Shown: positions 46,287 to 57,895 of the stretch, in pieces
How the letters are laid out: each line of letters starts with the position of its first letter
Numbering within the stretch: the first letter of the stretch is position 1
Assembly (NCBI GenBank): GCA_002104985.1
Contig: MCGO01000112.1
Coordinates: forward strand, 62,001 to 126,000
DNA: 64,000 nucleotides
Source of the DNA: Rhizoclosmatium globosum
Lineage: Eukaryota > Chytridiomycota > Chytridiomycetes > Chytridiales > Chytriomycetaceae
Direction: 5' to 3'
Position numbers and translations under genes: made by a program
The notes under the pieces: generated by a model
The model's input: only the letters and a program-made list of their open reading frames with translations
Told to the model about the DNA's origin: nothing
The model's database searches: none

Positions 46287-47165
46287 ATGTCAAAAACAAC
46301 ACCACTCCTCACCCGTGTCAGCAACGCACTCTTTGGCCGCATCGCCCCAACTGGACTCGCCGAGCCATGGGACAACGTGGGTCTCTTAATTGAGGCGCCC
46401 GTCCCTCGCGCAGGCGGCAACAAAGTGTTCCTCACAATCGACCTGACACTGACAACACTCGAAGAAGCCCTCGCAGACCCCCACACGGGCGTAATCATTG
46501 CGTACCACCCGCCGCTCTTTTCCTCGTTCAAGCGACTCACGACAGCCGACGTCAAACAACGGATTGCACTTCTGTGTGCAGCCCACGGCGTGTCGGTCCT
46601 CAGTCCACACACAGCCCTTGACTCGTGCGCGGGTGGTTTGAATGATTGGCTTGCGGAGGCTTTCCCGAGCCACAAACGCGCACCTATCTCTGAATTGGAC
46701 GATAGGCGGAAGGAAATTGCTGCTTCTCTTGGTCAGGCAAAGACTGCGGGTGTCGGGCGTCTGGTTACCTTGAATCAAGCTGCGTCGCTGTATGACTTGA
46801 TTCAGGCTATTAAGAAGCACTTGAACCTCCCTCATGTCCGGTTGGCACTTCCAGAGGGAAAGACAGATCCAAGAGACGTGTCAATTAAAACTATTGCCAT
46901 CTGTGCTGGAAGTGGAAACAGTGTGTGTTCAAAGGCAAAGAAAGCGGATTTGTACTTTACGGGAGAAATGGGGCACCATGAAGTAATGGATGCTACATCC
47001 AAGGGAACTGCTGTTGTCTTGTGTGAGCACTCCAACACGGAGCGTGGCTATCTGTCACAGGTATTGCAGCAAAAGTTGCAGGAATTGTTAAACGGTGATG
47101 GAAGTGCAGTGAATGTGGAGGTCGTTGTTAGTAAACGCGATTCTGACCCTCTTGTGATTGTATAG
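46287..47165 (+). CDS. NIF3: NIF3-like protein (NGG1-interacting factor 3)
   Basis: A single exon of 292 residues, standard for this family. It starts with A-E-P-W-D-N-V-G-L-L-I-E, then I-I-A-Y-H-P-P-L-F with metal-binding His, V-L-S-P-H-T-A-L-D, and the C-terminal D-L-Y-F-T-G-E-M-G-H-H-E followed by V-L-C-E-H-S-N-T-E-R. These His, Asp and Glu residues form the dinuclear metal site of NIF3/DUF34 proteins, which have a GTP-cyclohydrolase-like fold. The true reaction is unknown across the family; yeast Nif3 is linked to mitochondria and the human one to transcription. Confidence 0.92.
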   Translation: MSKTTPLLTRVSNALFGRIAPTGLAEPWDNVGLLIEAPVPRAGGNKVFLTIDLTLTTLEEALADPHTGVIIAYHPPLFSSFKRLTTADVKQRIALLCAAHGVSVLSPHTALDSCAGGLNDWLAEAFPSHKRAPISELDDRRKEIAASLGQAKTAGVGRLVTLNQAASLYDLIQAIKKHLNLPHVRLALPEGKTDPRDVSIKTIAICAGSGNSVCSKAKKADLYFTGEMGHHEVMDATSKGTAVVLCEHSNTERGYLSQVLQQKLQELLNGDGSAVNVEVVVSKRDSDPLVIV

Positions 47166-47255
47166 CAATAAAGTATGTAATGCACAAGCTCAAAATAGTT
47201 TATACCAAAATTGCAATAACGCCAGAACCTATACCGAAACTCCATAATCATACAA

Positions 47256-48645
47256 TCAATACACCGTCTCCTTCTCAACCTGCCCAAGCGGAACAAAGAA
47301 AGAAAGAATATCACCCATTGTCAAAACTCCAACGGGTTTCTCCTCCTCATCCTGAATCCAAACGCGATGAATCTGATCCGCCTTCAAAACCTCAATCGCA
47401 GTCTCCAACACCTGTCCCTTCCCAACACACCTCAACTGATCCGCCTTAATCTGATCTACGCCCCGACTTTTGCTCTTGGTCTCCAAAAACTCAAACACAG
47501 GCATCAACAAACTTTCCAGACTCTCCATATCCGCCGTCATGCCCTTCAAATCAGTTGCGCTCAAGTTCGCGACGATTTGGCCTCCATTGTCTGATACGAC
47601 TGCAACAGCACTCACGCGGTTCAAGTACATGACACGGAACGCGTTCAGTGCAGTGTATGAGGCGGGGACAGTCACAACACTTGATTTCTGGGATCCAGCC
47701 GCCGTGCTAAGCTGGTTAGGGTCCACATCCATGTTTCGTAGGGACCGAAGATTATCTTTTGCAAAGAGCTCTGCTTGTTCAATGGGGGCGCGCAGGAGGT
47801 GGTTAAAGGAGATTTCGTTGATGGAATCGCGGTAATCGTAAATGAATTGCAGGAGGTCCGTCTACATCATATAAGACGCGTTAGCGTGTTATTGAGGATC
47901 AGGACACGGAATTTACCTGAGTAACCATGACTATACACGCATCTCCCCCATGTGGAACGTCATCTTCATCAAATGTGACTGATTGCACAGCACGATCCAC
48001 ATCAACAATAAGCATACGGTGATACGGAGGCGTCGTAATCATTTGCAACAACGACGTAAGCGGTTCCGTCGAATGCAACGACCACGAACAGGAAGATTCA
48101 GCAGTGAACCCAACAAGCGTTTCAACAGGCGTAGAGAAATACACGTCCGCCTCTTTATCCAAATCCAAAAACCGTTTCGATGTAGTACCTGTCTGAGAGC
48201 CAGTATTCAACTCCCTGTTTTCTGTTATGTGAGTTGACGCGACAACGTCAAGGGTGGGTGGGAAATAAACTCACTCCAAGTCGTCAAACAATTTCTGAAA
48301 GACTGTCCATGCAAGGACATCGTAAATCGATACGATTCCAGTGAATCGCTTCTCCCCTCTACCACCATCATTACTGGGTTCGAGTTTGTACACGGGGACA
48401 GCTTGGATGTTCTTTTCAGCCATGATTTCAAGCACATCACGTAGTGGGGTTGCTTCATCCACACTAACGAGGGCGAGGCTGTTATCTGGGCTTCGAGCGC
48501 GTTTGTGTGCCAGGAGAGTGCTGATTGGAATTGCGTTGAGGGAATGGTAGAATTGGTTGATGTGGTTGAGAATGGTTGGGTTGTGGAGTTTGGTTGATTC
48601 TGTTGGTTGAGGTGGTGCTGTTGATGGCGCTTCGTCGTGAATCAT
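47256..48645 (-). CDS. Four-CBS-domain protein, AMPK-gamma (Snf4)-like
   Basis: Three exons (48645-48275, 48214-47917, 47861-47256) give 424 residues. Four CBS repeats in two Bateman pairs are visible: near A-T-P-L-R-D-V-L-E-I-M-A-E-K-N-I-Q-A-V-P-V-Y, T-E-P-L-T-S-L-L-Q-M-I...H-R-M-L-I-V-D, A-L-N-A-F-R-V-M-Y-L-N-R-V-S-A-V-A-V-V and Q-V-L-E-T-A-I-E-V-L-K-A-D-Q-I-H-R-V-W-I. Such modules bind AMP, ADP or ATP. The spacing suits Snf4/AMPK-gamma or the related Sds23 group; long loops between repeats make it a divergent member. The acceptor at 48215 was chosen because it alone keeps the frame. Confidence 0.75.
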
Positions 48646-48868
48646 TGTAGCGATAGAAAGAGGTATCAGTTCTTTTGCTTGGATTCAAGGAGGAAAGGGG
48701 AGGTGGCGCGTTTTATGGGAAGCTAGTAAGCTTGAGTCATCATCCATCGAACTGACTGTTCTGGCAAACAAACCGATTTTCGCCGCTTTTATTTTATTTT
48801 CAGGAATAAAGATTGAATGAGAAGGAAGTCTTATTTTTCGGACATTATTATTGTGGAGTTGCTCGGAA

Positions 48869-49317
48869 ATGGACACTAACGAAGAGCTTGACCCACCCGA
48901 AACAGAAGAGTCGCTGGTAGCTCAATCCCACAAGATCCCTCTGCTTCTGCCAATCACTGATCGAATCGAGTACAGAGACTGCAAGCGTCGCTACATTACT
49001 CCGTCAATAAAATCATCAAACACATCCTTGCTGAAAACAACTCTGATGCCACCGTCACACCCCAGTTTGTCCATGCCGTAGCCACAACAGTCTGGCATCA
49101 GTGCAATAGTATGGCAGTCGACTTGGATGCCTTCAGCAAGCACGGCAAGAGGACACAGGTGAATGCGGAGGATGTGAAGCTGTGCGTTCGAAGGAACCAA
49201 GCATTGGTAAAGATATGTGACCTTTGATTGCCTCAAGTTTAAAGGATCAAATAGGTCGACCATCTTTCTGATTTCCAAGCGAGTTTGAAAGACGAGAAAC
49301 CAAAGAGACGAAAATAA
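48869..49317 (+). CDS. MHF1: CENP-S / MHF1 histone-fold protein
   Basis: Three exons (48869-48916, 48976-49206, 49255-49317) give 113 residues. The spliced product has R-L-Q-A-S-L-H-Y-S-V-N-K-I-I near the start of the histone fold, then F-S-K-H-G-K-R-T-Q-V-N-A-E-D-V-K-L-C-V-R-R-N, the highly conserved C-terminal block of CENP-S (K-R-T-x-I-N-x-E-D-V-K-L-x-x-R-R). CENP-S pairs with CENP-X at kinetochores and with FANCM-type helicases at stalled forks. It ends with a Lys-rich tail. It is divergent from the CBS gene. Confidence 0.82.
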
Positions 49318-49357
49318 AAGTATGGCAATTGAAGTATACTGAATATATATTTTAATA

Positions 49358-50083
49358 TTATTGATTCGCGTGCCATTTCTTAAACTTCTTCTTGAGTTGC
49401 CCTGCTGAAAGCTGGTAGGTGTTGATTTTTGTGTCCCTTTGCATAGCCTGGTAATCGTCGCCATACTTTTTCTGCAACGCCATCAACACTTCCACCTCGT
49501 TATCCGAGTTATGATACACGCGAGGTGCTTCTCCCAAGTTTGCCTGATATTCCAAGGCCTGCATGACTTCGGGCAACCGCGTAATCTTCTTTCGTGTCGA
49601 CAGCAGAGCGGCATCACGCGACGCTGGAGCTTTCCGGTGACCCAGCCTTGAACCGATTCCCTGTGACTTTGGGTCGATGTCGCCGACGGGTCCATCGACG
49701 TCAAAGTCCTCGTCGTCCTCGTCAAGCTCGTCCACGTTGTCCCTCTCCCTCGAGACAGCCGGCATCTTCTCAAAGTCCTCGATTGATCTGTACGAGATCT
49801 CGATCTTCGGCTCGTCGTCGTCATCGTCGTTGTTGTTGTTTGAAGCGGGATCGCGCAGGGAGACAGCCTCGCCGCCGGCCTTTCCGTTCAGGTTCGCCAA
49901 AAGACCCATTCGTTCGTAGTTCTGTCTGAGCGTCAGGTTCTTGTCCCAGTTTGCCTGGATCACCGGGTGCACGCCCGCGAACGAGACCGCCTTGGCCCGG
50001 TCTTTTGCCGCCGATTTGGTCTTGCGCGTGTTGATGCGCTTCGAGGCGTTCTTTCTCTTGGCGCGCTGGAGGGGGTTGACCAT
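49358..50083 (-). CDS. NOP16: Nucleolar protein 16, 60S ribosome biogenesis
   Basis: A single exon of 241 residues. It starts MVNPLQRAKRKNASKRINTRK (basic, nucleolar), then W-D-K-N-L-T-L-R-Q-N-Y-E-R-M-G-L, which is the Nop16 signature, an acidic central region with an Asn/Asp run, and the C-terminal K-Y-G-D-D-Y-Q-A-M-Q-R-D-T-K-I-N-x-x-Q-x-x-x-G-Q-L-K-K-K motif. Nop16 acts in pre-60S assembly. The stop is 40 bp from the convergent CENP-S stop. Confidence 0.93.
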   Translation of the reverse strand: MVNPLQRAKRKNASKRINTRKTKSAAKDRAKAVSFAGVHPVIQANWDKNLTLRQNYERMGLLANLNGKAGGEAVSLRDPASNNNNDDDDDEPKIEISYRSIEDFEKMPAVSRERDNVDELDEDDEDFDVDGPVGDIDPKSQGIGSRLGHRKAPASRDAALLSTRKKITRLPEVMQALEYQANLGEAPRVYHNSDNEVEVLMALQKKYGDDYQAMQRDTKINTYQLSAGQLKKKFKKWHANQ

Positions 50084-50147
50084 GGCACTTGTTTGGTTGG
50101 TGGGTTGTTTGACTGGGGCTCAAAGAAAAAAACAAAAAGGGGACACG

Positions 50148-51370
50148 ATGACTCAACACAAGAACAAGTGGGAGGAGCGTCTACAGACCCGGCTGCGTGG
50201 ACAAAAGTATGCTGTTACTAGTACATGTACTTAATTGAATTAATGCTAATTATGGTGGCAGAACAGTTGGTGTCAAGCAGCGCAACTTCACACTGGTTGG
50301 TGCAAAGAAGCCCAACTCAAGCAGCGGACATGCATCTGTATCCGTTTCTCCCTCAAACAACCAAGTAAAGACCGAGGAACCAAAGACACCTGACAATGCG
50401 GAACGGAAAAGGACTCGCAATTCTTACAAGGCCAGCGGTAAACAATCCCCTCATTTCGCATTCCCGCTGATGCATCCAAACAGGAACAACACCGGTTGTA
50501 AAATTCAAATTTGGCGGAGACGTGGAAACCAATTTCATATCGGAGGAACCTGCGGCTGTTAATGAATCAGATTTGGCGAGTGCTTCGCGCGATACCAAGC
50601 AACTTGACGATCAGCCATCAAATCCCACACTAATTGAAGGAAATACAAAGGGGAAGAGAGGATCGAAACGTAAAAAGTTTGGAACATCCTTCGATGAAGC
50701 CGATAAACCTCCACCAAAGCGAACACGAAAACCAAAAACGCCAAAGAAACCTCCAGCTGAAGTTGCAACAAAAATAGAGGCGAAAGCAGTGGAAGATGAA
50801 GTGAAGGACAATGTGAAGGAAGAAGTGAAGGAACGTCCCATTGATTCACAAGAAGTGGTTTCATTCACTTCAAAGGATACCCATATTCCTGCACCCACAT
50901 CTTCCACCTCTTCAGACCCACAGCAACATATTCTTCGAAAAGAATACATTCCAATAGATGATTCTCTGCCACATCCAACAACTGCTCAAGAAGCCAAAGA
51001 ATCGAAATCGCTTGAACCACTAAAACCAACCAAACTCCTCAACCTCCCTTCAAAATCTCGAAAACTACCTCCAAAAGCCAAAATCGCAATCTCACCACAC
51101 GTTCAAAAACCCGCACCATCCCCACCGAAACCAATTGATCCTCCTGTCCCTACTACCACCATCAAACAAGAACCAGAATTCTATCCAGACTACTTGAACC
51201 CCGCACCTCGATACGAAAATGCCGTGACTCTTAAATGCGGAGCCTTGGAAACAACGCTGGATGTAGATGTCCTGATTCTAAAAGTGAAGGAGAGTTTAGA
51301 AGCTGCAGAGAGGGATGGCCGGAATACACGCTTTTTGAGGCAGTCTGTTTTGGATTCTTTGTTTTCATGA
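50148..51370 (+). CDS. Lys/Pro-rich nuclear protein of unknown function
   Basis: Three exons (50148-50206, 50262-50437, 50484-51370) give 373 residues in phase. It is mostly disordered, with basic stretches (RKRTRNSYK, GKRGSKRKK, PPPKRTRKPKTPKKP) that look like nuclear localisation or AT-hook-like signals, acidic KVEEEVKDNVKEEVKE-like repeats and Ser/Pro runs. A folded helical segment of about 50 residues at the C-terminus (D-V-D-V-L-I-L-K-V-K-E-S-L-E-A-A-E) is the only ordered part. No domain recognised; it could be a chromatin-associated subunit. Confidence 0.7.
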
Positions 51371-51436
51371 TACCCTCCCTCACTTTGCTGTAAAATAAAT
51401 AGCAGCGGTTATTTCCCACGCCTGTACCAAAAATAC

Positions 51437-52407
51437 ATGACTCCTGCAGAAGAAGAAGGATGGACGAGCATCGCGCTCCCCGTCCTCTGCCTCTTCATCT
51501 CCATAACATTCCTCATCCGATTCAGTCTCTTACTCCAAACCCCGATCCTAACGCTTCATCTCACGCGGATTCTCAAGTTCATGCTGTTTTGGAGTGTTGT
51601 TCGAACGGCCGGGTTTCTATTTCGAAGCGTTGTTGGCGTGTTCCCGGAGTCCGCGGGGGGTTCAGTCGCGTTTGTGGCGACGACAAAGGTTTTCTTGGCG
51701 GTGGGTGGGGCTCCGCTTTCGCGGTGTGTTACAAAGAATACGGTTTCTGCGTTTGTGTTTGTGAAGAGTGTTGGGGGGTGGGAAGCGTGGAAGGGGGATG
51801 GGTACAGGAGGAAGGTGTTGGATTGGGTTCAGAGGGTGTTGGATGCGGTGTTGGTTTGTTCGCTTTTGTTGATTATTGTGGGGAATGCTGTTCAAAGGTC
51901 GGATCCTGAATCTGGGTTTCATGTTGGGTTGAGAGTGGGGTCGTGGATGATTTTTTGGTTGAATGTTGTTCCTGCTTTGCTGTGCTTGTGTGGTCTGTGG
52001 TTTGTGGGGTTTGGTGAAGTGGAGGGAGGGGAGAGGTATTTATTGAAGAAGGTAAGCATTTATAACGCTATTTTTTTAAAACTAACTGTACAAATTAGAT
52101 GTTTCTCGTGAGTTTGGTTCAAAGTGGATTGCTGATCATCAAGTACATTTGTAAGTAACCCTGAAAGCTCTTCGAGCTAAGTTCTTCAATTGCAGATCAA
52201 ACTATTGACACGTATTCACCCGATGTATTCCATGACAAGGAAGCATATTTTTACTTTCTTTCCGTTCTACCAGAATTTTTGTTCAGTCTCTTCTTCTGCA
52301 TCAACTTCATTCTTCTTATGTTTCAATTTGCTGTTCCTGCAGGGCATCAAGCAGCAATTGAATTGCTATGGCTGGATACTATTTTGGAGCCAATTTCCCT
52401 TTATTGA
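51437..52407 (+). CDS. Multi-pass membrane protein, probably seven transmembrane helices
   Basis: Three exons (51437-52051, 52099-52150, 52196-52407) give 292 residues. Hydrophobic segments near residues 12-35, 42-65, 75-95, 138-158, 175-200, 208-225 and 240-270 suggest seven helices with a short acidic N-terminus (MTPAEEEGW). It lacks a signal peptide and any transporter motif that I know. Topology and size resemble RTA1-like or TOM1/TMEM145-like 7TM families, but the sequence does not settle it. It ends 26 bp from the convergent Zn2Cys6 gene. Confidence 0.65.
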
Positions 52408-52432
52408 CATCGGAAATATGAATCAAATAACT

Positions 52433-54601
52433 TCACGCATTCCACTTCCAAAACAATTTCCATGCTTCCTCTTTCCTTCCTTTCCACCTTGTATTTCTGT
52501 CTTTTCCAATATCCAGTCCCAAGAATCCCAAATAGCACCAACCCTCCAAAATTGTATCGTCTGAACCACTTACAATCTGTTTCGTATTCTCAATTCCTAA
52601 GTATACAACATCTTCGATCCCTCCAGCACCTACCCCCATTTCCCCATCTCTCTGAACTTCAACTACTTCCTGAATTTCCCTCACCATAGCCCGCATCGCA
52701 GCCACAATCGGTGCATGCATAAACCGATCCGACAGCCCCGCTTTAATCTCCAACACACGTTGCAACCGAACCATAACAGAAAACACATCCGCATCACTAA
52801 TCCCCGCCAAAGACCGCCACTGCGCATCCATACGACACGTCAAAAACCAAAGCGATATAAACGCCTCAAAGAACGAAAGCGTGTCTCGATGAATACAGTA
52901 ATACACCTGCTCGGCCTCCGGGATCCGACCGCGACTTGTTTCATTGAATTCTAGTTTCTCGAAAAAAAGCATGAGAGAAGTGATTCGCCAGGCGGCGTCG
53001 TTTGTTTTCAGGATTGCGGTTAGGATTTTGGATTGGTGGGTGGAGCTGAGGTACATGGGTCGGTAGGATGGAAGGGCTGTGAGGAATACGAGTGGCCGGT
53101 TGAAAACGCAGACACTTGAGTAGAGGTTGAAGTTTATGTGGTAGAGGTGTCCTTGAACTTGTGAGATTTGGGTTATGAAACGCGATTCATCGTCGATTGT
53201 AACTTTTGTTGAGTCTTCGAATAGAAACCGATATTCTAGCGGAATAGAGGCGAGGACGGAATGTAATCGATCGTGATGTGGATTTGGTGCATTTAGAAGG
53301 TATTGTACTGATTGTGGGGGCAAGGCAAAGTGACCGCGAATAGTTCCAATTACGTTCCACAATTCGGCTTCTAGCTTTGAAATTAATGGGTAGGAGTAAC
53401 CTTCGTCTTCAAAGACTGGGAAAGGATCGAAGACTTGACCAATAGGCTTTACTTTGTCTCCAACCAGGAAGAAGTCGAGAGGATCTGGCAAGTATGACAA
53501 CTCGAATGAATATTGTTTGTAGAGTTGCCAGAATAAACGGCGTCGTTCCTCTTTTTGCCTTGGTGAGAGATGGGACAGCCAAGGTGAATCGTCTGGATCA
53601 ATGCTCGATAAGCATTGCAAAAGAATGCTTCAAGAACTCGATGGCGATGGACATGAAGTCAAGATCTGGTGGAATTGAGGTTTTGTTATTTGGCAGAGAC
53701 GAAAAAACTGAATCATACTTCGCGCTTCGCCAAATAAGTTGAAGAATGCAATTACCAAATCTACGGATGGCGTAGCTTCAGTGCGATAAAAAGCTTTTCG
53801 TGTTCTCTGAAAGTTGGCAATGTTTCGTGCATTGTCCTCATCGGACCAGTTTGTTTTAGCGTGTAACGCCATCGAGCATAGACTCATCCTTAAGATTTAT
53901 TGAGGAGTGAATGCAAAACAATAAACAATGTCACCTTAAAAGCGGAGGCTTCTTATGGAACTCAACCAAGACACTTTCAACATCGAAATAGCTAGCTTTT
54001 GGGCGATATAATCCATTATCTGTGAAGTGATTATACACCAACAGCCAGTCTTGGTAAGTAGCCATAAGATCTGGGTCTTCCAACTCCATTTCTGTGAACA
54101 AATCGACCAACGAAGTATTCCAATTCGTTATGTAGCGGTCTAGCAGCTGATTGGTTGAGTATGGATTCGACTGGACACCCACGACTTCCATTGTCGTGAT
54201 GGGATTGATTAAATCTACAACGGGGATCATATCCTCCATTCCAAGCACCACATTCCTAATGATGAATAGGAAATAGTAAGGAAAACCCCATAGTTAAAAC
54301 AATTAACTTACTGCGGGGGATCTTTGATGTAAACACAACTAACTCCTTTCACTTTACAGCTGATGCATCCTGTAATGTCCTTCGAACATCCCTTCTTGTG
54401 TTTACGACATTCCTCACAGCTTGCCACTTTCGATCGTTTGGTGCCGTCTGCATACATGGGGGACTTTGCAGTGTATTTTTCTTGAGGTGATGAACGGAAG
54501 CCGATCTCCCTTTTCAAAAACGTTAAAGAGCATTCACATATAAGCCTTCTTAAATCTAATGTAGGAGAGTATCGATGAGGAGAATTGAGTATGCGATTCA
54601 A
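52433..54601 (-). CDS. Zn2Cys6 fungal transcription factor
   Basis: The N-terminal exon holds A-S-C-E-E-C-R-K-H-K-K-G-C-S, then C-I-S-C-K-V-K-G-V-S-C, the six-Cys binuclear zinc cluster of fungal regulators. Later exons (about 54251-53932 and 53887 on) give a middle homology region with R-K-E-E-R-R-R-L-F-W-Q-L-Y, the fungal_trans motif. About 640 residues in all. Splices 54307/54250 and 53930/53887 are in phase; the join before 53620 is not settled: a weak intron or a one-base frame slip near 53625-53640 is needed. The start may be Met 54601 or Met 54457. DNA target unknown. Confidence 0.75.
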
Positions 54602-54646
54602 GAATCAAACGGAACATGAATAGTTTTGATTGCATAAAAACTTGAC

Positions 54647-55717
54647 ATGAATTCACTCGGACTCTCTTATGACTCAAGTGACTCCGAAAGCGAGGCCAGT
54701 CCCGTCAGGCCTGTCCCTCCATCGGCTGCAAAAGGTATCATAAGTGCTCTCTCAAGTGAGAGCAATCTAACACATGCAGAGAACAGCAATAGCAGTTCCA
54801 CCGACAACACAACAACCATCGTCAGTGAACCCGTCGCCAAAACTACAATCTTCAACTCCAACACCAATACCCGAAACAGTGGCAGTGGTGAAAGAACCGC
54901 TGAAAGACGAGAAGGAGCCAGAACGGTCTCTGGACTCAGAGTCAAACCAGCAACCGCGAGACGCTTCGAATGACCCGTACTATGCAGTTAGAGCTATACC
55001 TATACCTGGATATACATTCCGTATGCCACCTGAAGCCACAGGAGAAGTGAATGCGCAGTTACAGGTTAGCTAACTCTTTTGCATCAAACAACTCTATTGG
55101 ATGGAACTAGTGAATTACATTATTGAAGACCGTGAATGAAATAACTTTGTCGATGTAAAGAGGAGCGAGTCTGATACCTAGTCAGAACCATCAGTTGAAG
55201 TTCTAAAACTTCAGAACAAGAGGGAAATCAATCCAATTAAATCCGTCAATCAACTTATGAGCATCGTCACTAACATGATTCCCAGGCGAAAGTAGAAAAA
55301 TGGACCCACCTTCGACACACAAATGGCCGACGATTCAACAACCAACTAGCCCGAACACAATCCTTTGGAAACCCGAGCATCATGAGCAAACTGATTGATT
55401 TCCTTGGACTTCAAGAACACGGCACGAATCTGGATGCGAGTGTTTTCAACCCAAAAGGGTTCCCTGAAGGAATGTACTATGACGAAATAGCCAAAGCTCA
55501 AAAAATAGCATCGGAGCGACCGTTGTTTGGGACTGTTGTGAATCCTACGACTGGGCAGACTTCAATTGTGGGGGGAATACAGTTTACTGGAGCAAAAGAG
55601 GTTGAGAAGGGTGTGGAAGGTGGATCCAATACAGGTGGAGGAGCGGGAGGGTTGGGAAGTGGGAAGCGGAGTAGCAAGTGGGATCAGGCAGAGGTTGACA
55701 AGAAAGTTAAACGATGA
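54647..55717 (+). CDS. SAP30BP: SAP30-binding protein (HCNGP)
   Basis: Three exons (54647-54734, 54793-55064, 55286-55717) give 263 residues. The C-terminal half carries the family block F-G-N-P-S-I-M-S-K-L-I-D-F-L-G-L-Q-E-H-G-T-N, then G-M-Y-Y-D-E-I-A-K-A-Q-K-I and a final K-R-S-S-K-W-D. The N-terminus starts L-S-Y-D-S-S-D-S-E-S-E, also shared with the family. SAP30BP works with the SIN3-HDAC side of transcription and, in human cells, in splicing with RBM17. The start is 45 bp from the divergent Zn2Cys6 start. Confidence 0.85.
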
Positions 55718-55762
55718 GAAAGTGTCTTTTTTCCTCTGTCAACCAATAAGCAATCATTAGTG

Positions 55763-57824
55763 ATGTCGCACACTGGCAGCAAGAAGCCGTGCATCTTTTA
55801 CCAAAAGGGCGGATGTCGCAATGGAAGCTCGTGTCCGTATTCGCACAGCACCAGTGCAAGTGGAGCAGGTGTCGGAGCCGAGAAGCGCGTGTGTTCGTGT
55901 GAGTTTATTGGATTGAGTGAGTGAGACCAAGACTGACCCGACACACTCGTCTGCTCTGTCGCCCAAACAGACTTTCTCGCAGGAAACTGTCGCTTTGGAA
56001 GTCAGTGCGCACTGTCGCACTCGTCGCCCGCGTCTGCGTCTGCACCGCAACACCACCACCACCAACATCAACAACAACCACCAATCCAGACGCACCTGAC
56101 CACGCTCCACCTTCCAACGCACTCAGACAACTTTGACGACTTTGACCCGACGCTGCCGCCGGTCCACTCTGACTTTCTCCTCTCAAACGCCGTGCCCTTC
56201 TTTGCTACTCCGCCGCACTCGCTTGCAACTTGGCGATCAGACTATAGCCCCGAAGACCGTCTTCCCTCTCCGACCGATGCCGTCCCGCTTTCCGTTCCTG
56301 CTGGCGTGAGTCTTGTCCCCAGTGCGAAGATCACCAGATTGACACCCCCGTTCCCTTTCCTCCTCGATCGATCGTTTGCGTCAAATTACTTGTCTCGTAT
56401 GCTGTATTTCATATGGATCATGGAGTGGATGGAGGAATCAAACGGATGTGACATATCCTGTTACAAACAACACTTATACTCCAGACACTCTCACATCTCT
56501 CTCCTCCAAAAATCAAAGAAACGTATCTAACGACACTGATTCACACAGTCTGCGCATTACTCACCCGAAGATCCTTTCCCCTCCTTTGAACAGTCAGTCC
56601 ACCTCGCGGACGATTTATACGAAGACGATTTGGACTCAGGCGACGAATTCTTTCAGAATAGTGCTGGATCTCCAACTCAGATGCGTCAGTCACCTGGATT
56701 TATGCCGTACTCGGTTGTTGCGAAACCTGTTCATCCTGTTCCGGGGCCTTCTCCAAAGAGAGGTCTTGTGTCGGGTGCGAATACTGGTACTGTTGAGAAT
56801 TCGTCGCCTTCTGGAGGTGGTGGTGGAGTTGTTGGAGTTGGACGAGTGTACAATGCTGAGAACGACGAGTTGTGTCCGTTTGCTTATAATGGTATGTATT
56901 TCGTATTTATCTGTGGTCAAGAAGGAAGATGTGGGGAAAAAGATGTTTGTGATATTGGCAGCGGTTGTTGATAGTAGTACAAATTTGTATTTCAGTTGGA
57001 AAATCAGATCCTTTCAGTGGAATTTGGGAAGGAGTTTCCCTAAACGAGATGATGGGGATACTAACTGGGTCTTGGCACATACATTAGGTCTCTGTCGATT
57101 CGCAGACAAATGCAGATACACGCACGGCCTGAAATGCCCGCGTTGCCAAAAATACTGTTTACACCCACGAAACATGGAACTTCGCGATAAACACCTTGAA
57201 GAATGCGCCAACAATGAAACGCGAAACTACGACGCCGCGAGTGCTGCTGCAGAAGCTGCTGCACGCATGAGCAACGAAATGGATTGTGTCGTTTGTTTTG
57301 AACGTGTGTTGCGGAAACGTGATCCTCGATTCGGGCTCTTGAGTTGAGTTTTTCTTTCCAACTCCGTTTCTGAATTCATGGGGAATACTGACTATATTTT
57401 TTCATTAGCGTGTGAGCATTGCGTCTGCTTGGAATGTATTCGACAGTGGAGGCAGAATGAAGGAATGGAGAATGCAAAGGTATGTTGGTAGATTCCCCTG
57501 CCTTTCAGCAACTAAGCACTCGATCAGGCGTGCCCAATCTGTCGTCAAATCACGCACATTATTATCCCAAGTAGTATATGGATCACAGACGAAGCTGGAA
57601 AGGAAGCAGCCCTTGAAGCATACAAAAAGCGTATGAACCGAATCGATTGCAAACACTATAATTTTGGAGAAGGAACATGTCCATTTGGAACTTCTTGTTT
57701 GTACCGACACGTGCGAAAAGATGGAACAGTTGACGAAGGAAGAGTGCGATTTGTCGTTGGGGGACAGGAAGGCGAGGCACGTGTTATTGGAGCTGTGCAG
57801 TTGTTTGACTTTTTCAATGCGTAG
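55763..57824 (+). CDS. MKRN: Makorin-type E3 ubiquitin ligase
   Basis: Six exons (55763-55898, 55971-56305, 56549-56891, 57088-57342, 57409-57479, 57528-57824) give 478 residues in phase. In order: two CCCH fingers (C-I-F-Y-Q-K-G-G-C-R and Y-F-L-A-G-N-C-R-F-G), a long disordered linker, a third CCCH (L-C-R-F-A-D-K-C-R-Y-T-H), the makorin Cys-His motif (H-G-L-K-C-P-R-C...H-L-E-E-C), a RING (C-V-V-C-F...C-E-H-C-V-C-L-E-C...C-P-I-C) and a last CCCH (C-K-H-Y-N-F-G-E-G-T-C-P-F-G). This order is unique to makorins, RNA-binding E3 ligases that act on translation and stalled poly(A) ribosomes. Confidence 0.92.
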
Positions 57825-57895
57825 CAATAAAGGAACAAAGAACAAAGAACTAAGAATGGATAGAAGGAGAGAAAAGAGAAAAGAAACAAATCGAA

